Assembly: GCA_019918135.1 (NCBI GenBank) | Contig: WBZZ01002755.1 | Location: forward strand, 62,501-126,500 | From: Paulinella micropora | Lineage: Eukaryota; Cercozoa; Imbricatea; Euglyphida; Paulinellidae | Length of the DNA stretch: 64,000 bases | Direction of reading: 5' to 3' | In this document: piece by piece, positions 9,807 to 19,826 of the stretch | Layout: each line of letters begins with the position of its first letter | Numbering within the stretch: position 1 is the first letter of the stretch | Notes under the pieces: generated by a model | Told to the model about the DNA's origin: nothing | The model's database searches: none | The model's input: only the letters and a program-made list of their open reading frames with translations | Position numbers and translations under genes: made by a program

Positions 9807-9826
9807 AGGGTTAGGGTTAGGGGGGG
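9807..9826 (+). repeat. Short TTAGGG run at a truncation junction
   Basis: AGGG-TTAGGG-TTAGGGG followed by a G tract. Immediately left, homology to the tandem unit ends (compare ...GAGGTGGGGGGG near 32960, reversed). Immediately right, a truncated retroelement starts at about 9832 in the middle of its integrase. In all other copies of the unit the TTAGGG units are absent. TTAGGG is the telomere repeat of many eukaryotes, but two and a half units can also arise by chance in G-rich DNA. Confidence 0.6.
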
Positions 9827-9831
9827 GGGGG

Positions 9832-11319
9832 TTCACTGGCAGTACGTTACACCGTACAATCCGAGGGCTAATGGCAAGATTGAGCGGGTGCATAGACCGC
9901 TCAAGTCGGCTCTGAGGACCTACTGCAAGAAGAGTCAGCTCTTGTGGAGAGAGGTGGTCCCGAGCTTTGTTTTCGCCATGAACGCGATGCCGTCGAAGGC
10001 TCTTGGAGCGGGGGCGGAATGTAGGTCCCCGTATCAGGTGGTGTACGGGCAGGAGCCGGTGATGCCCCAACACTTGGTGTATCAGGATGGACCTGGGCTT
10101 ATGATAGACGAGGATGAGCTCTGGGGGGTTCGTATGCGTGTCTCCAGGGAAGCCATGCAAGCGGTAAGGCAAGCAAGGCTGGCGGAACAGACCCGCCAGC
10201 TGAGCAAAGAACCCTTAGAACAGGACTTGTCTATGGTGATGTATAAGCCAGGGGACATCGTCATGTTGTACTACCCACAGGTTCCGAAAGGCATATCATC
10301 TAAGATGTTTGTGCACTGGAAGGGGCCTTATCAGGTGGTGCAACAGACGAGGCCGTTTAACTATTGGATTAGAGGCAGGGGGAGAACAAGATTGTTAATG
10401 TTCGGCGCCTCATCAAGTACGATCCGTTCCTAATGGAGAACGAGACGCTCCAGGAAGCGCTCGTCAGGGAAAAGGGAGAGTTTCAGGACCCTCCTAAATT
10501 GGGAACGGATAAGGAACCCGATGGTGGGAAACCCGGGGACCGGAAGGGCCAGGAGGGGAAGAAGGCACGGGCCCCTGAAGAGGGCGTCGGCCGGATAAAC
10601 TCCAAAGGGCCCGAAGCCGGGGAAAAGGGGTCAGATGCGAGTCGCAAGCCAGTGGCACCCACGGAGGCGGCGAAGAGGGTGGCGGAAAATGATCTGATCT
10701 ACTCGGAACCGGGGTGTAGGCCGGGTAAGCGTAGGAAGACGGACGTGCAGGCGGAGCCGGAGGGGCTGGTTGAACCCTCGCAGGTGGATGTCAAGCACAA
10801 GTTGTGGAAGGAAGGTAATAAGACACTGGGGATGACGTGGGTTTTGGATCAGTTCTATCTGGTCAGGCCCCCATCTAGATTCGTTACAAAAGGAGACAAG
10901 GATGTTCTCTTTGTGATGAAGGTGGCGGGACTGGCTAAGGACTCAAGGAAGACTCGATCGTCTGAGAGTGCGCTTAGGAACCTTCCGCCTATGCTGCAGT
11001 TCTACCGGTCTTGGGATAAGGATACGGAGGAGGACGGATGTACCGCGAGTATGTCCCGGTATGGTGGGATGCTGCGAATAGGGAAGTATGGGATGCCAAA
11101 ATAGATCCAGCGACACGGAAGGGTGACAAGGATCATGAGGCATGGACCATATCGGCGTGGCCGAGGGGAGTGTTGGATTGCCCCTTCGAGTTACACGACG
11201 GGCACATCCCGCAGAAGGTTTGGGACATGCTCAAGCAGAGCGGGGTTGACTTGAGGCTAATCGGGGGTGCACACGCAACTGAAACGGTGCGGGGGAAGAA
11301 GCACCCAAGCCTGAAGTGA
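9832..11319 (+). pseudogene. Ty3/gypsy retroelement R1: truncated integrase and C-terminal region
   Basis: Starts inside the integrase core with HWQYVTPYNPRANGKIERVH, which holds the last acidic residue (Glu) of the DDE triad. The first two Asp, the zinc finger, RNase H and reverse transcriptase are absent. It continues through the GPY/F module (HWKGPYQVVQQ, about 10315-10350) and a charged Lys/Glu-rich tail. The frame changes near 10385 and again near 11038, so the polyprotein is broken. The last part (11038-11319) contains KDHEAWTI-x4-PRGVLD, which is conserved in R2. R1 is followed by a purine-rich tract and an LTR. It is a relative of R2, not a recent copy: the two proteins are clearly similar but diverged along their length. 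Confidence 0.85.
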
Positions 11320-11879
11320 GGAGGAGCATCCGGGATACGGATATGGTAGAAGGAACGGAATTCGGGTCGGGGCAATGTTGGGCGCACATTGGCCATAGTG
11401 TGTGGGAAATAGAATACTGAGAGTCCTACTCAACGTTAAAGCTTTACGGACACAGTACGCGGAGGGAACTCGGCGAGAAGGCCATCGTCGTTTTAAGGTT
11501 TGGACTTTGAGGTTCGGTCAATTCGGAGTTCGGGCCAAGGCACCATTCACATTTGACGGGTTGAACAGGGTCTGGCTGGTGGTCGGCCAGACTATGGGAC
11601 TGTGACTTCGGGAAAATCGCGCGCGTAGGGTTGAAGACGTGGACTGGTCGAGTGTCAGATTCACGATCTTCGGGCAACATTAAGTCTTGATACTTAGCCC
11701 ACATGAAGCCAATGATCTGTTGGATGGCTCTTGGTAAGATTTGATCAAGGGTCGAGCTGGAGAAGCTCTTGGGGTGGTGGACAGTCGGCTGGGATTCCCC
11801 AAAAAGCCGGTACTGACGAGATTATACGAGTTGTAGTCTCCGTTGGTATTACTCCAGAAGTTGAGATCTGAGCGATCTC

Positions 11880-11898
11880 AAAGGAGGGGGAAGTGGTG
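11880..11898 (+). promoter_or_regulatory. Polypurine tract of R1
   Basis: AAAGGAGGGGGAAGTGG lies just before the LTR start at 11902, the expected place for the plus-strand priming tract of an LTR retrotransposon. The stretch 11320-11879 between the last R1 codon and this tract has no supported gene. Confidence 0.65.
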
Positions 11899-11901
11899 CT
11901 A

Positions 11902-12592
11902 TGTAACACCCACGGTATACTACATCGTTTTTACGCTATTGGTGTTTACGGGAATTTACTAGTGGAAGTAATTCCTTGTTATTAAATATATTTTAAGATG
12001 AATTCTATTACATTCCGGTTCTGATTAATACATCCGGTTTTAATGTTGTTTTAGGATAAGGAATATGGGAAGAAAGCTAGGAAGCTTGGATCCCATAGGA
12101 CCTTAAAACCTATATAATTCACATAACCGTTTACCGGCGTGGAGAAGGTTTTTAGGATGCAGATTACACTATTGTGTAGCATCCATATTGAATAACCTCC
12201 CACATTAATAGCGTTGACCCGATCCTTCTACAACACATGTAGTAACCGTTTGAAGTTAAGGAAAAAAGGTCACGGAAATTCCGTGAAATTTTGCCTTTTT
12301 TTCCCGTGACTGGGAATTTATGGCTAAATAAGGGAAATTGCACTTATGGGTTGTTGTTTGTGGTATGTTTTGGCATTTGTGCAGGTTACGGACGTAACGC
12401 AACGTGTCAGTTGACACTGTCAAATGGACACTCCGTTTTTAACTGTTTTTCCCTCTGACTTGTTGTTTGGGTTCAAATCTGACTTCCCTTTCTACTCTAG
12501 AAGTGGAGGTGAGTCTTGAACCAGTTGTGTTCATGATTAAATTCCAGTTTTTTACTTTCCTTTGAGCTCGTAAGGGTAGACCTCCTGTTACA
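11902..12592 (+). repeat. 3' LTR of R1
   Basis: A 691-bp segment bounded by TGTAACA at 11902 and TGTTACA ending at 12592, a perfect 7-bp terminal inverted repeat of the TG...CA type, placed directly after a polypurine tract. There is no second copy in the window because R1 lacks its 5' half, so identity between LTRs and a target-site duplication cannot be checked. Confidence 0.7.
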
Positions 12593-13629
12593 ATCCCCGA
12601 AGATAGCTCAATAAAAAGTCGGTAATACAACCAGACACAAATCCCCAAAAGAGAATGATGTCTCGTTATATTAGCTCAGTGAAGCCGAAAAGAAAACGGC
12701 AACAGACCAAGGTTAAAATGGCATTAGGTCAAATCCGGCCAAACGATATTGAAAATAATGGGAAAAAACTAGGTGCATCTGACACCAGAAAAAGTGTACT
12801 TTTTACCGGCTATCCGGGGGGTGATGCCTACAGTACCCCTTCCCGTTTTTATGACGGAAATATGCAATATTTTCGTCATATAATTGCTGATTTCTTTTCT
12901 GCACAAACGCTACGGGGTGTCGCAACTAAGTGCATTAACCCACGGATAGACGGTGCAGTGGATATATAAAACGCATACGCCAGACACGAGTCAACTATAA
13001 ATCTCCAGCCTCGTTTTTGTAAATAAAAACTCCTCCTTCCACACTTGTTGTCCCCCCCGTAACTTAATTCTGAGGCAGTATGTCAAGAACAAATAGTATT
13101 ACTATTGCAATAAAAACAGCGTTATAATTTTTCTCCTTCTCCAAAAACACTTCCGATCAGTAAATACATTGTCTTTTAATAACATACCCTTGTATTCAAT
13201 CGGTTACCTTAATATAGTACTAGGGTGCCAGACCTAATAACTATATCCAAAGCCGGGGTGAGTGAGCCCGACCATGCGATATGCCGACACAAGTAGAGAC
13301 GGACCGTGCACTGGTATGACGATATTAAGTATATCCAAAGAAAAAAATTTAATATGTCTACTATGAGAACATTTTTTGAGAACATCACCCTGGATACTTG
13401 AAGCAGGGTCGTACCAGGAACACCATCGCTAAACTCACAAGCGATCCCCTTATACGGTGTCGTATCCATTTGCCGATTGACCCTCGCACTCATATGTTGC
13501 GATAAAAATGCCAAGTAACAACAATGGTATAAAAACATTTTAATAAGACATGATCTGACATGGGCACTATGAGATTAATCCACATGCAGCTTTCAATGTC
13601 CGACGCGTGATAAAAGAAAAAAATGTCAC
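12593..13629. other. Gene-free stretch between the two facing retroelements
   Basis: AT-rich sequence without a supported gene. It should contain the 3' non-coding part and LTR of R2 (reverse strand). A pyrimidine-rich run at 13028-13060 could be its polypurine tract read on the other strand, but I could not find a convincing LTR boundary. Confidence 0.4.
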
Positions 13630-16622
13630 TTACTGCCTTCGTCGCCTTGCGCGAACCCCTTTGCCAGGTGGCGGGCCGCCAACAAAAGTCAAGTCAAACT
13701 TCGACTCCTCCAGAATGTCCCATATTTTGTTAGGGATGGCGCCCAAAGATAAGTCAAAAGGAATGTCAAGCACTCCTCTAGGCAGTGACTGAATAGTCCA
13801 CGCAGTGTGGTCTTTGTCTCGAAGGGTAATAGTATCATCCCATGTCTCGAGATTTTTCGCGTCTTTGTACACCGGTAAATATTGTCTAGCTTTTGGATCC
13901 TCAACAGGGTCCATGCTTCTCCAAAAATGGAGTACCGGTCGTTTTTGCTGCTAAGGATCTCTTCGATGTCCGTGCTGCCCGTGTAGTCTGCGGGACCGCC
14001 ACAGCTCGCATGAGATAAAGATCTGAGAGAGTGTCATCGGCAACATGAGATTCTGCCGGTCTCAACAGATAAAAAGCGTCTCGGACCCACTTGATGGCCG
14101 CAATCGCCTCTCCTTCCTTCCATCGCACATGTCGAATGTCCACATTACCCGCGTTCGGGTTAGTGTCCTTCTCCCCTCCTCCTCCATGGACATCCGTCGC
14201 TCGCGTCGACCTTGCCACCTTCCTCGGTTGGTCGAAGATGAGATCGTTTTGCGCTCTCCTCCTCTGCGCCTCCGTGAACTTCTCCTTTGTACCGCCGCGG
14301 ACTATGGGGGCTTTAGACTGAGTCCCCGCCGCGCTTTTGCGGTTTGAGTCTTCCTTACTCTCCTTCTCGGTCTCCTCCTTCTCCGTGACAGGTGCCCGAT
14401 AGGCATTCTCCTCCTCTAAGGTATCCTCCTTCTGTATAGGCGGTACCTCTTTGAAGTCCTCCTTCATCCGTTTCAACGCCTCCTCAACGGATTCATCCTC
14501 AAGTAAGAAGGGGTCATATTTGATCAGCCTTCGAACATTCACAATCTGCACCTTCCCTCTACCCCTGATCTTATAATTCAGAGGTCCCATCTGTTCCATG
14601 ATCTGGTATGGTCCTTTCCAGTGGGTAAACAGCTTAGAGCTAACCCCCTTAGGGACTTGAGGATGGTACAAGAGTACAATATCCCCAACCTGGAAACGGA
14701 CTTGATCTAAGTGCGCTTGTCGCACTCCTTGTGCGTCAGTCTTTCTGCGCTCCGCCTCCCTGTGCGCCGCAACTATTTGTTCCGCCTCCATCTTCGCTCT
14801 TAGTCTCATCCCGAACAACTCATCCTCATCTGCCCAAGTGTCTTTTGGATGCAGAAGTGAGGTTGGGATATTAGGCTCTCGGGCCGTAAACCAATTGATA
14901 TGGCGAGACTGAGCTCCTGGCTCCTCCTAATGCCGATGAGGGTAGACAGTTCATTCCAAAGGCAAATGAAGGTGCTGCCTCCACCCAGGCTCTCTGATTC
15001 TCCTTCTTCATACAGTACATCTTAAGCGAGGCTTTGAGAGGTCTATGTACCCGCTCGATCTTGCCATTCGCTCTCGGGTTATAGGCAGTAACATATTGCC
15101 ATTTCATCCCGTAGTACTTAGATAGTCTGTCGATGACTGACTTCATTATTAAAGTCAGAACCTCGATCAGAACATATCTTTCTAGGCACTCCGATCTGCG
15201 AGACGATCCTATCGATCAGAGCCTCCGCAGTTGTCTTGCCTGTAGCGTCCTTAACAGGAACAACCCAGACATAATTGGTGGCTCGATCTATTGCGGTAAG
15301 AAGGTATCTGTACCCTTCTGCCGATTCGGGGAAAGGTCCCACATGATCGATGTGTAAAAATTCAAACATCCCGGCGTGTAACGGGAATGTACCGATCAGG
15401 CCAAAGTTCGCCTTCAGCGGTGTCTTTGTGGTCTTGCATGGGATGCATGCGTCCACTTCCCTGTCTATCTCCTCCTTCATCCCTTTCCACCAAAATCGCC
15501 TCGCTATGAACCAATGAGTTCTTTGTCGACCCGGATGTGCCAGTAAGGGGCAGTTATGGGCTGCGACATATATAAAGCGCCTCAACTTCTCTGGTACCCA
15601 GAGAGTCCATTTGTCAGGCTGTGATGCAAATTTGCCATGCTGGCCCTTGTACCACAATAGCGCATCTCTCCACGCCATCTCCTTCATCTGATCTTTGATC
15701 TGTGGAGTCTTTTTAAGCTCATTAGGGTTCTTGTATAACGTTATGAGCTCCTTGAACTCCGGATCCGTCGCCTGTTGCTGCCTCCACGCGGTAGGCGAGG
15801 CGATATGAATAGTACCGTCCTCCAACCTTACTCCTACCCTTTCCGGGTCTTCATCAAGCTCGCTTCGATTTTCCTGTGGAGGTTCAGTACAGACCTCAGT
15901 CGTCTCCTCCTCTTCTTTTATATTCGCCTTCGCGTTCTCGTATGCCTCATAAGACCACTCAGCGTCTTCGAGAACATGCGCCTCACAGCATATGCCATGC
16001 TCCGGGCCTTGAGGACTATATCGTAGACCCGTGCGGTCATAACGAACGCCTCTTGCCATCTGCATCGCCTCTATGTGGCTCACCTCGTATACCTTGTCCG
16101 TGGACAGGTTCATCATCTCCACGGATGATACGAGAGCCGATACCTCCGACTGAAACTCTAGCCTGGAAAGGCTATCAGCGACTACGTTTCGCTTTCCCGG
16201 TAAGTAGACCATCGTGAAATTGAAACATGACAAGAAAGCTTGCCACCGCGCCAAACGGCCGGTTTGTTCATGATTCATCAACCAAAGAAGGTTGTGATGA
16301 TCGGTCCTAACCGTGAATAGAGGTCCTCCCCACAAGTATTCTCTGAGCCTCTTGAGAGCCCATACTACTGCCAACGCCTCCCTCTGTCGCGTGCAGTAAT
16401 TTCGCTCCGCCGCACACAGCTTTCTACTAATAAACATGATCGGGCGCTTTTTTTTCTCCTCATCTTCTTGTTGCAGCACCGCGCCAATCGCAAACTTAGA
16501 TGCATCCGTGTCGACTACGAACGGTTTCGTAAAGTCGGGCATCATAAGTACTAATCCGCCGTCCTTGGGATCTTTATAAATGATATCTTTGAGCGTATTA
16601 AACGCCTGCAAAGCCTCGTCAT
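13630..16622 (-). pseudogene. Ty3/gypsy retroelement R2: RNase H, integrase, C-terminal region
   Basis: Read right to left. It begins abruptly at 16622 with DEALQAFNTLKDI, the linker between reverse transcriptase and RNase H. RNase H follows (FVVDTDASKFAIGAVLQQ, later RTDHHNLLWLMN), then an integrase HHCC finger (about 15570-15430, LLAHPGRQRTHW and CIPCK). The core has Asp in HIDHVGPF (about 15345), Asp in CSDRGSDFNN (about 15165) and Glu in ANGKIERVH (about 15055). A GPY/F module follows (HWKGPYQIMEQ, about 14620). Gag, protease and most of RT are missing. Frames break near 15135, apparently through a 4-bp AGTC duplication, near 14880 and near 13910. Terminal ORF 13630-13914 has KDHTAWTI-x4-PRGVLD, as in R1. 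It is a dead, truncated copy whose cut end sits exactly on the inversion breakpoint. Confidence 0.88.
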
Positions 16623-17044
16623 AGAGGAATGAAAGGGAGAAGGAGAAGAAGGAAAGAGAGAAGGAGAAGGAGAAGGAGGAAAGAGAGAAGGAGAAGGAGA
16701 AGGGGAGGCTTGCCAAGGAAAAAGAGGAGAAGGAGAGGCTTGCCAAGGAAAAAGAGAAGAATAAACAGAACAGGAAGAAAAGAGGTAAGACTGAAGTAAA
16801 CGATGAGGCAGACGAAGAAGATACTGAAGAAGAGCAAGAGCAGCCAAAGAGCAGAAAAACTAACAAAAACAAACAGAATAACGAGACTAGCGATATTGCA
16901 AAACTTCTTGCTATATTGCAAGCTCGTGATTCTTGTGTAAACACTACACCTCCCCGGAACGTTAACGTCACGCCCAGCACCCACACTAACTCATCACCTT
17001 GGTTTGAGTTTGCTCTAGCATCAATGGCATTGAATCACAAATAA
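16623..17044 (+). pseudogene. Lys/Glu-rich coiled-coil gene, 3' part of exon 7
   Basis: Identical in layout to 31180-31595: the KEK/KEE repeats, then KNKQNRKKRGKTEVND, an acidic run and the conserved end SPWFEFALASMALNHK with TAA at 17042-17044. It lacks exons 1-6, which lie inverted at 7083-8451. An antisense frame over this part is open and fused by chance to the R2 frame, making a 622-codon ORF with no biological meaning. Confidence 0.85.
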
Positions 17045-17688
17045 TACATGTGTATGCATGCAAAGGTAGGCTATCCTCGCTCGTACATGCAATCAGCTTG
17101 TTTTTTTTTTGTAGGCACTTGGAGATACACTTTGATCTTTTTGATGCCTGCGTGTGCACGTGAGCACCTATCATTCAGATCAATTTCAAATCCAACTAAG
17201 CTTCTGTAATATTATAATAATTAGTTAATATTTGCTTAAAACGATATGTGTGCAAATCAATTGCATCTTCGTTGCATGCTTCTCTCCGTTCCACTCCTCC
17301 TCTATCCTTCCCCTCCCGACACGTCCCCCTACCTAAAAAAAACTAAGTCCGCAAGCTAATTTGTGAGTAGAAGTGAGGAAAATAAAGTAAAATAATGCTA
17401 TAATGATAAATAAAGCTGGTTTCCTTTGTTATCGCAACGGCACGCTGTTGTATTCTGATTGCCGACACCAAATAAACATAGAAAAATCGTCGTAAAACGT
17501 GGTTTCGGACCGGTTAAAAATCAGTCTTTTTTTTGAAGTTAAAGTGATTTAACATTAATAAAAACACTTTTTATTATCATTCCTATGCTTTCTACAAACA
17601 GTGGAAGCAATATAAATAAGCTCCCCTGTTAGTTTGGGAGAAATTGACATAATGTCTTGAAAATTTTCGGAAAAAGTGACCCCCCTAG
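17045..17688. other. Gene-free spacer after the coiled-coil gene (unit A)
   Basis: AT-richer spacer with several AATAAA-like hexamers (for example GATAAATAAAGC near 17405) and no supported ORF. It separates the convergent ends of the coiled-coil gene (+) and the next gene (-). Equivalent spacers are 31596-32240 and 45566-46209. Confidence 0.6.
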
Positions 17689-18140
17689 TTAGCCGTTTTC
17701 TTTGTTGTAGCGGCGGAGCTCCCACGCGAGGCGGCCCGTGTGTAGACCCGACCGGCCGTCCTTGACAATACCCACCGACGCGATGCCAGGCCAGTTCTTG
17801 TTGACAAAAGTCGTGATGTCGTCGGCTCTGATCCCCGTCCCAAGCTTCTGTAAGTCAGAGTAGGCCAGGTCCAGGAGAGACTGGATTTCCGCCGGCTGCA
17901 ACAAGCCTCGCACCACCGCCAGCCCGTGCTGCTGCAGTGATCCTCCGATCCCCTGGAGGTCCCCGAGCTCGAAACTCTCGGTCCAGCACGGTAGGCTCTC
18001 CTGCCACGCCTCCAAGGCCCCCTCTGCTCGGTGGTTGGCTTACCTTTCTTGGCCTTGGGCTGTCGTGGACCGGCCGGGGGGGCCTGTGTGGTTTTGCGTT
18101 TCTTGGGTGGCGGCTGTGCGGGCGCGTGTTCGCTAGACAT
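17689..18140 (-). pseudogene. Short NLS-containing, dioxygenase-like ORF (unit A)
   Basis: From ATG 18140 the frame gives a Pro-rich start with a basic cluster (PPPKKRKTTQ) that resembles a nuclear localisation signal, then a Lys-rich stretch. A frame change near 18018 leads to the C-terminal 108 codons (17689-18015). That part has SLQQHGLAVVRGLLQPAEI, which resembles the N-terminal strand-helix of phytanoyl-CoA/2-oxoglutarate dioxygenase-like folds, but the His-x-Asp iron ligands are not present. It is therefore either a fragment or another protein with a similar start. Units B and C carry one more base at 18018 but one base fewer in the G run near 18075, so no copy is open from end to end. 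A GTAAGC donor-like site near 18045 raises the possibility of an intron instead. Function unknown. Confidence 0.4.
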
Positions 18141-18493
18141 CTGAGCGGGACACTGGGTCGAAGGCTGGAGTACGAATTCTGGGGCTGCCGCTGGGGACAC
18201 GGGCCGAGCGGCGGGGGGGGGGGGGGGAGCGGCCGGGGCGTGCGCGCGGGGCTGGTCGCGCGTGCCGGGGGACGCGCCCCGTCGGAGGGGGGGGGGGGGG
18301 GGCGCACGTGCACAGAGCCCTCGCCATGCTCGCGCGCGGGTCCCCGGGCGCGTGGGCGGGCGCCGGCGAGCGGGAACGGGGGGGGGGGGGGGCGCCCCCC
18401 CCCCCCTCCTGCTGGGTTGGTGCTAGGGGGGAGCGCCCTCCTCCACCACTTTTCTGTTTCCCTGCACTTTGCCAAGTGCTACCTAGGCTAGAG
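18141..18493. other. G-tract-rich spacer (unit A)
   Basis: Divergent-gene spacer packed with G homopolymers of up to about 16 bases (near 18210, 18290 and 18380), followed by a pyrimidine-rich stretch just before the next start codon. It is the shared upstream region of the dioxygenase-like ORF (-) and the small zinc protein (+), so a bidirectional promoter is likely. Tract lengths differ between units. Confidence 0.5.
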
Positions 18494-18934
18494 ATGGATC
18501 CCGCTGGCACCACGACGCTCCGCCAGGAGAAGAAGACAGTGAAGGTGCGTATGTTTTGTATGTTTCTGTGTGTGCATGTTGTGCTAGTCTGTGTATTTCC
18601 CCGTTTGCTTGTGTGTGGTCTGAGTCTCTGAATGTCCCGGCCATTTTGTGTTGGCTAGGAGCCACACCATCCTCGCTGTGTGGTCTGCGACGAAGACTTC
18701 TCTGATCAGCGCCCTGTGTACGTCATTTATATGGGGGAAATGGTTCTGTCGTGGAGATCCTACTGTAGTCGATTCTTGTGGATGGACTGCCCCCCGCCAC
18801 GCACTAAGCGCTACCACCTACAGTGCATCCGTTTCTGTCCGGTATGTCCGCCAGGGTCTCAGGGAGAGCTACACGTGGGTTGTGACATTGTAGGGCATGC
18901 CCCTACGTCGTACAAACAGAAGCCCGAGTTGTAG
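18494..18934 (+). CDS. Small RING-like zinc protein (unit A)
   Basis: Two exons, 18494-18544 and 18659-18934, with a 114-bp GT-AG intron in phase 0, encode 108 aa. Exon 1 gives a charged leader (MDPAGTTTLRQEKKTVK). Exon 2 starts EPHHPRCVVCDEDFSDQ and carries a C-x2-C pair, further Cys in YCSRFLWMDC, then H-L-Q-C-I-R-F-C-P-V-C. The order C-x2-C ... C ... C ... H-x2-C-x3-C-x2-C recalls a RING-H2 or related treble-clef fold with irregular spacing, so two zinc ions are plausible. No membrane segment is seen. The frame is open in all four copies (0, A, B, C), unlike its neighbours, which argues that it is a real, selected gene. Ubiquitin-ligase activity is only a possibility. The downstream 18935-19204 interval contains nothing recognisable. 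Confidence 0.72.
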
Positions 18935-19204
18935 GTAGCAAGCCCCGACGCTTGACCTTTTTGCCTGGACACGGGGTTCGTGTAGGAACATCCCTCCTTA
19001 AAACCATGAATAACCAAGGCTGCGTCAACTCAGTGATAGCTTCGTGAATCCCTGAATTAGCTCAACTGTTTTAAGAATAGCATTATGTTGGCTTCATTCA
19101 TTCCTGGGGAAAAGGGGGTGAGGGTCGTTTTCTGGTACGTACCTACCTGCATACGTGGCGTTCTTAGCAGTAAAAAAAGAAGGTAGCCTCCTCTCTGCTG
19201 ACTA

Positions 19205-19530
19205 GCGGGCCGGGGGGAAGGGATTGGCGGCCGGTGGCTCCGACGGCGTGCCAGCCCCGAACAAGGCCGGTCACCATTGCGTGTTGCTTGCCTTGGGCTC
19301 CGCTGGAGCTGCGAGCGGGCCCCTCTGGCCGCGGGACCGGCCGCCGCCGCTTTGTGTGTAGTCGTTGGGGTAACAGCTCGGTCGTGTAAGCCACACGGGG
19401 GTCTGGCTGTCCGGCAGCATGCCTAGCTGCGGCCCTGCAAACGCCGTGCTTGTTGAGAGTTCGAGCATCGCCTCTGACGGGACCCCCTGCTGTTTCCGGT
19501 TGGCCTGGAAGAAGGTGGCAGGACGACGCG
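19205..19530 (-). pseudogene. Fragment of the LRR gene (unit A)
   Basis: In one minus-strand frame the translation (ANRKQQGVPSEAMLEL, TPVWLTRPSCYPNDY, SRGQRGPLAAPAEP, then FGAGT) aligns with the middle of the long LRR protein of the same unit (ANRKQRMLPSEVVLEL, TPVWLTRPSLCRNDY, FGAGT). It lacks a start and is followed upstream by G/C-rich low-complexity sequence. It lies head-to-head with the RING gene. The parent region is at about 23870-24140. An old partial duplication that predates amplification of the unit is the simplest explanation. Confidence 0.75.
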
Positions 19531-19826
19531 GTCCACTCGGCTGACCCGCCGCGGGTGCCCCGCGCTCGCCACGCTTGCGAGCAGGGCGCGCGTGGGTGGG
19601 CAGGACAGGGCACGGGCGCGTGTGCGGGCGCGGGCTGCCAGGGACGGTGGCGCGTGCCGGGGGGGGCGCCCTTTGCACACGGGTGCTCCCCCCCCTCGGC
19701 GCGCGCACGGGGCGGCGCGTGCCGGGAGGGGGGGGAGGGCGCGCCACCCCCGTTCGGTAGCCGTCTGGGCCCAGGGGGTGCACAAAGTCGGTTCTTGCCA
19801 ACCTCGTACAGCGCCTAGCTGGCCTC

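Larger units (their letters stand above)
7083..16622. other. Apparent 9.5-kb inversion between two halves of one exon
   Basis: The reverse-strand fragment of the Lys/Glu-rich coiled-coil gene ends at about 7083 after ...GGGAGAAGGA. The forward fragment begins at about 16623 with GAGGAATGAAAGGG. In intact copies B (29808-31595) and C-side (43776-45565) these two sequences are directly joined inside exon 7. Flipping 7083-16622 restores one continuous gene, so a single inversion explains both ends. It would also place the truncated end of the right-hand retroelement next to the virus-like element. A misassembly would give the same picture. Confidence 0.6.

Noticed and set aside
7083-9810. A complete additional copy of the tandem unit
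   Set aside because: The RING, long LRR, minisatellite and cysteine-rich zinc genes are missing; the array joins directly to the LRR fragment at about 8787, so it is a deletion derivative.
12655-12969. 104-codon ORF in the spacer between retroelements (MMSRYISSVKPKRKRQQ)
   Set aside because: No similarity to Gag or any family I know, no partner in R1, and it lies in probable LTR or non-coding sequence; likely chance.
15118-16986. A 622-codon minus-strand ORF starting in serine/phenylalanine-rich sequence
   Set aside because: Its first 120 codons are the antisense of the Lys/Glu-rich exon 7; only the part from 16622 downward is retroelement R2. The fusion is accidental.
17855-18513. Long Pro/Arg/Gly-rich ORFs on both strands over the G-tract spacer
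   Set aside because: They consist of homopolymer and CpG-rich translations, vary between units and overlap each other in several frames.
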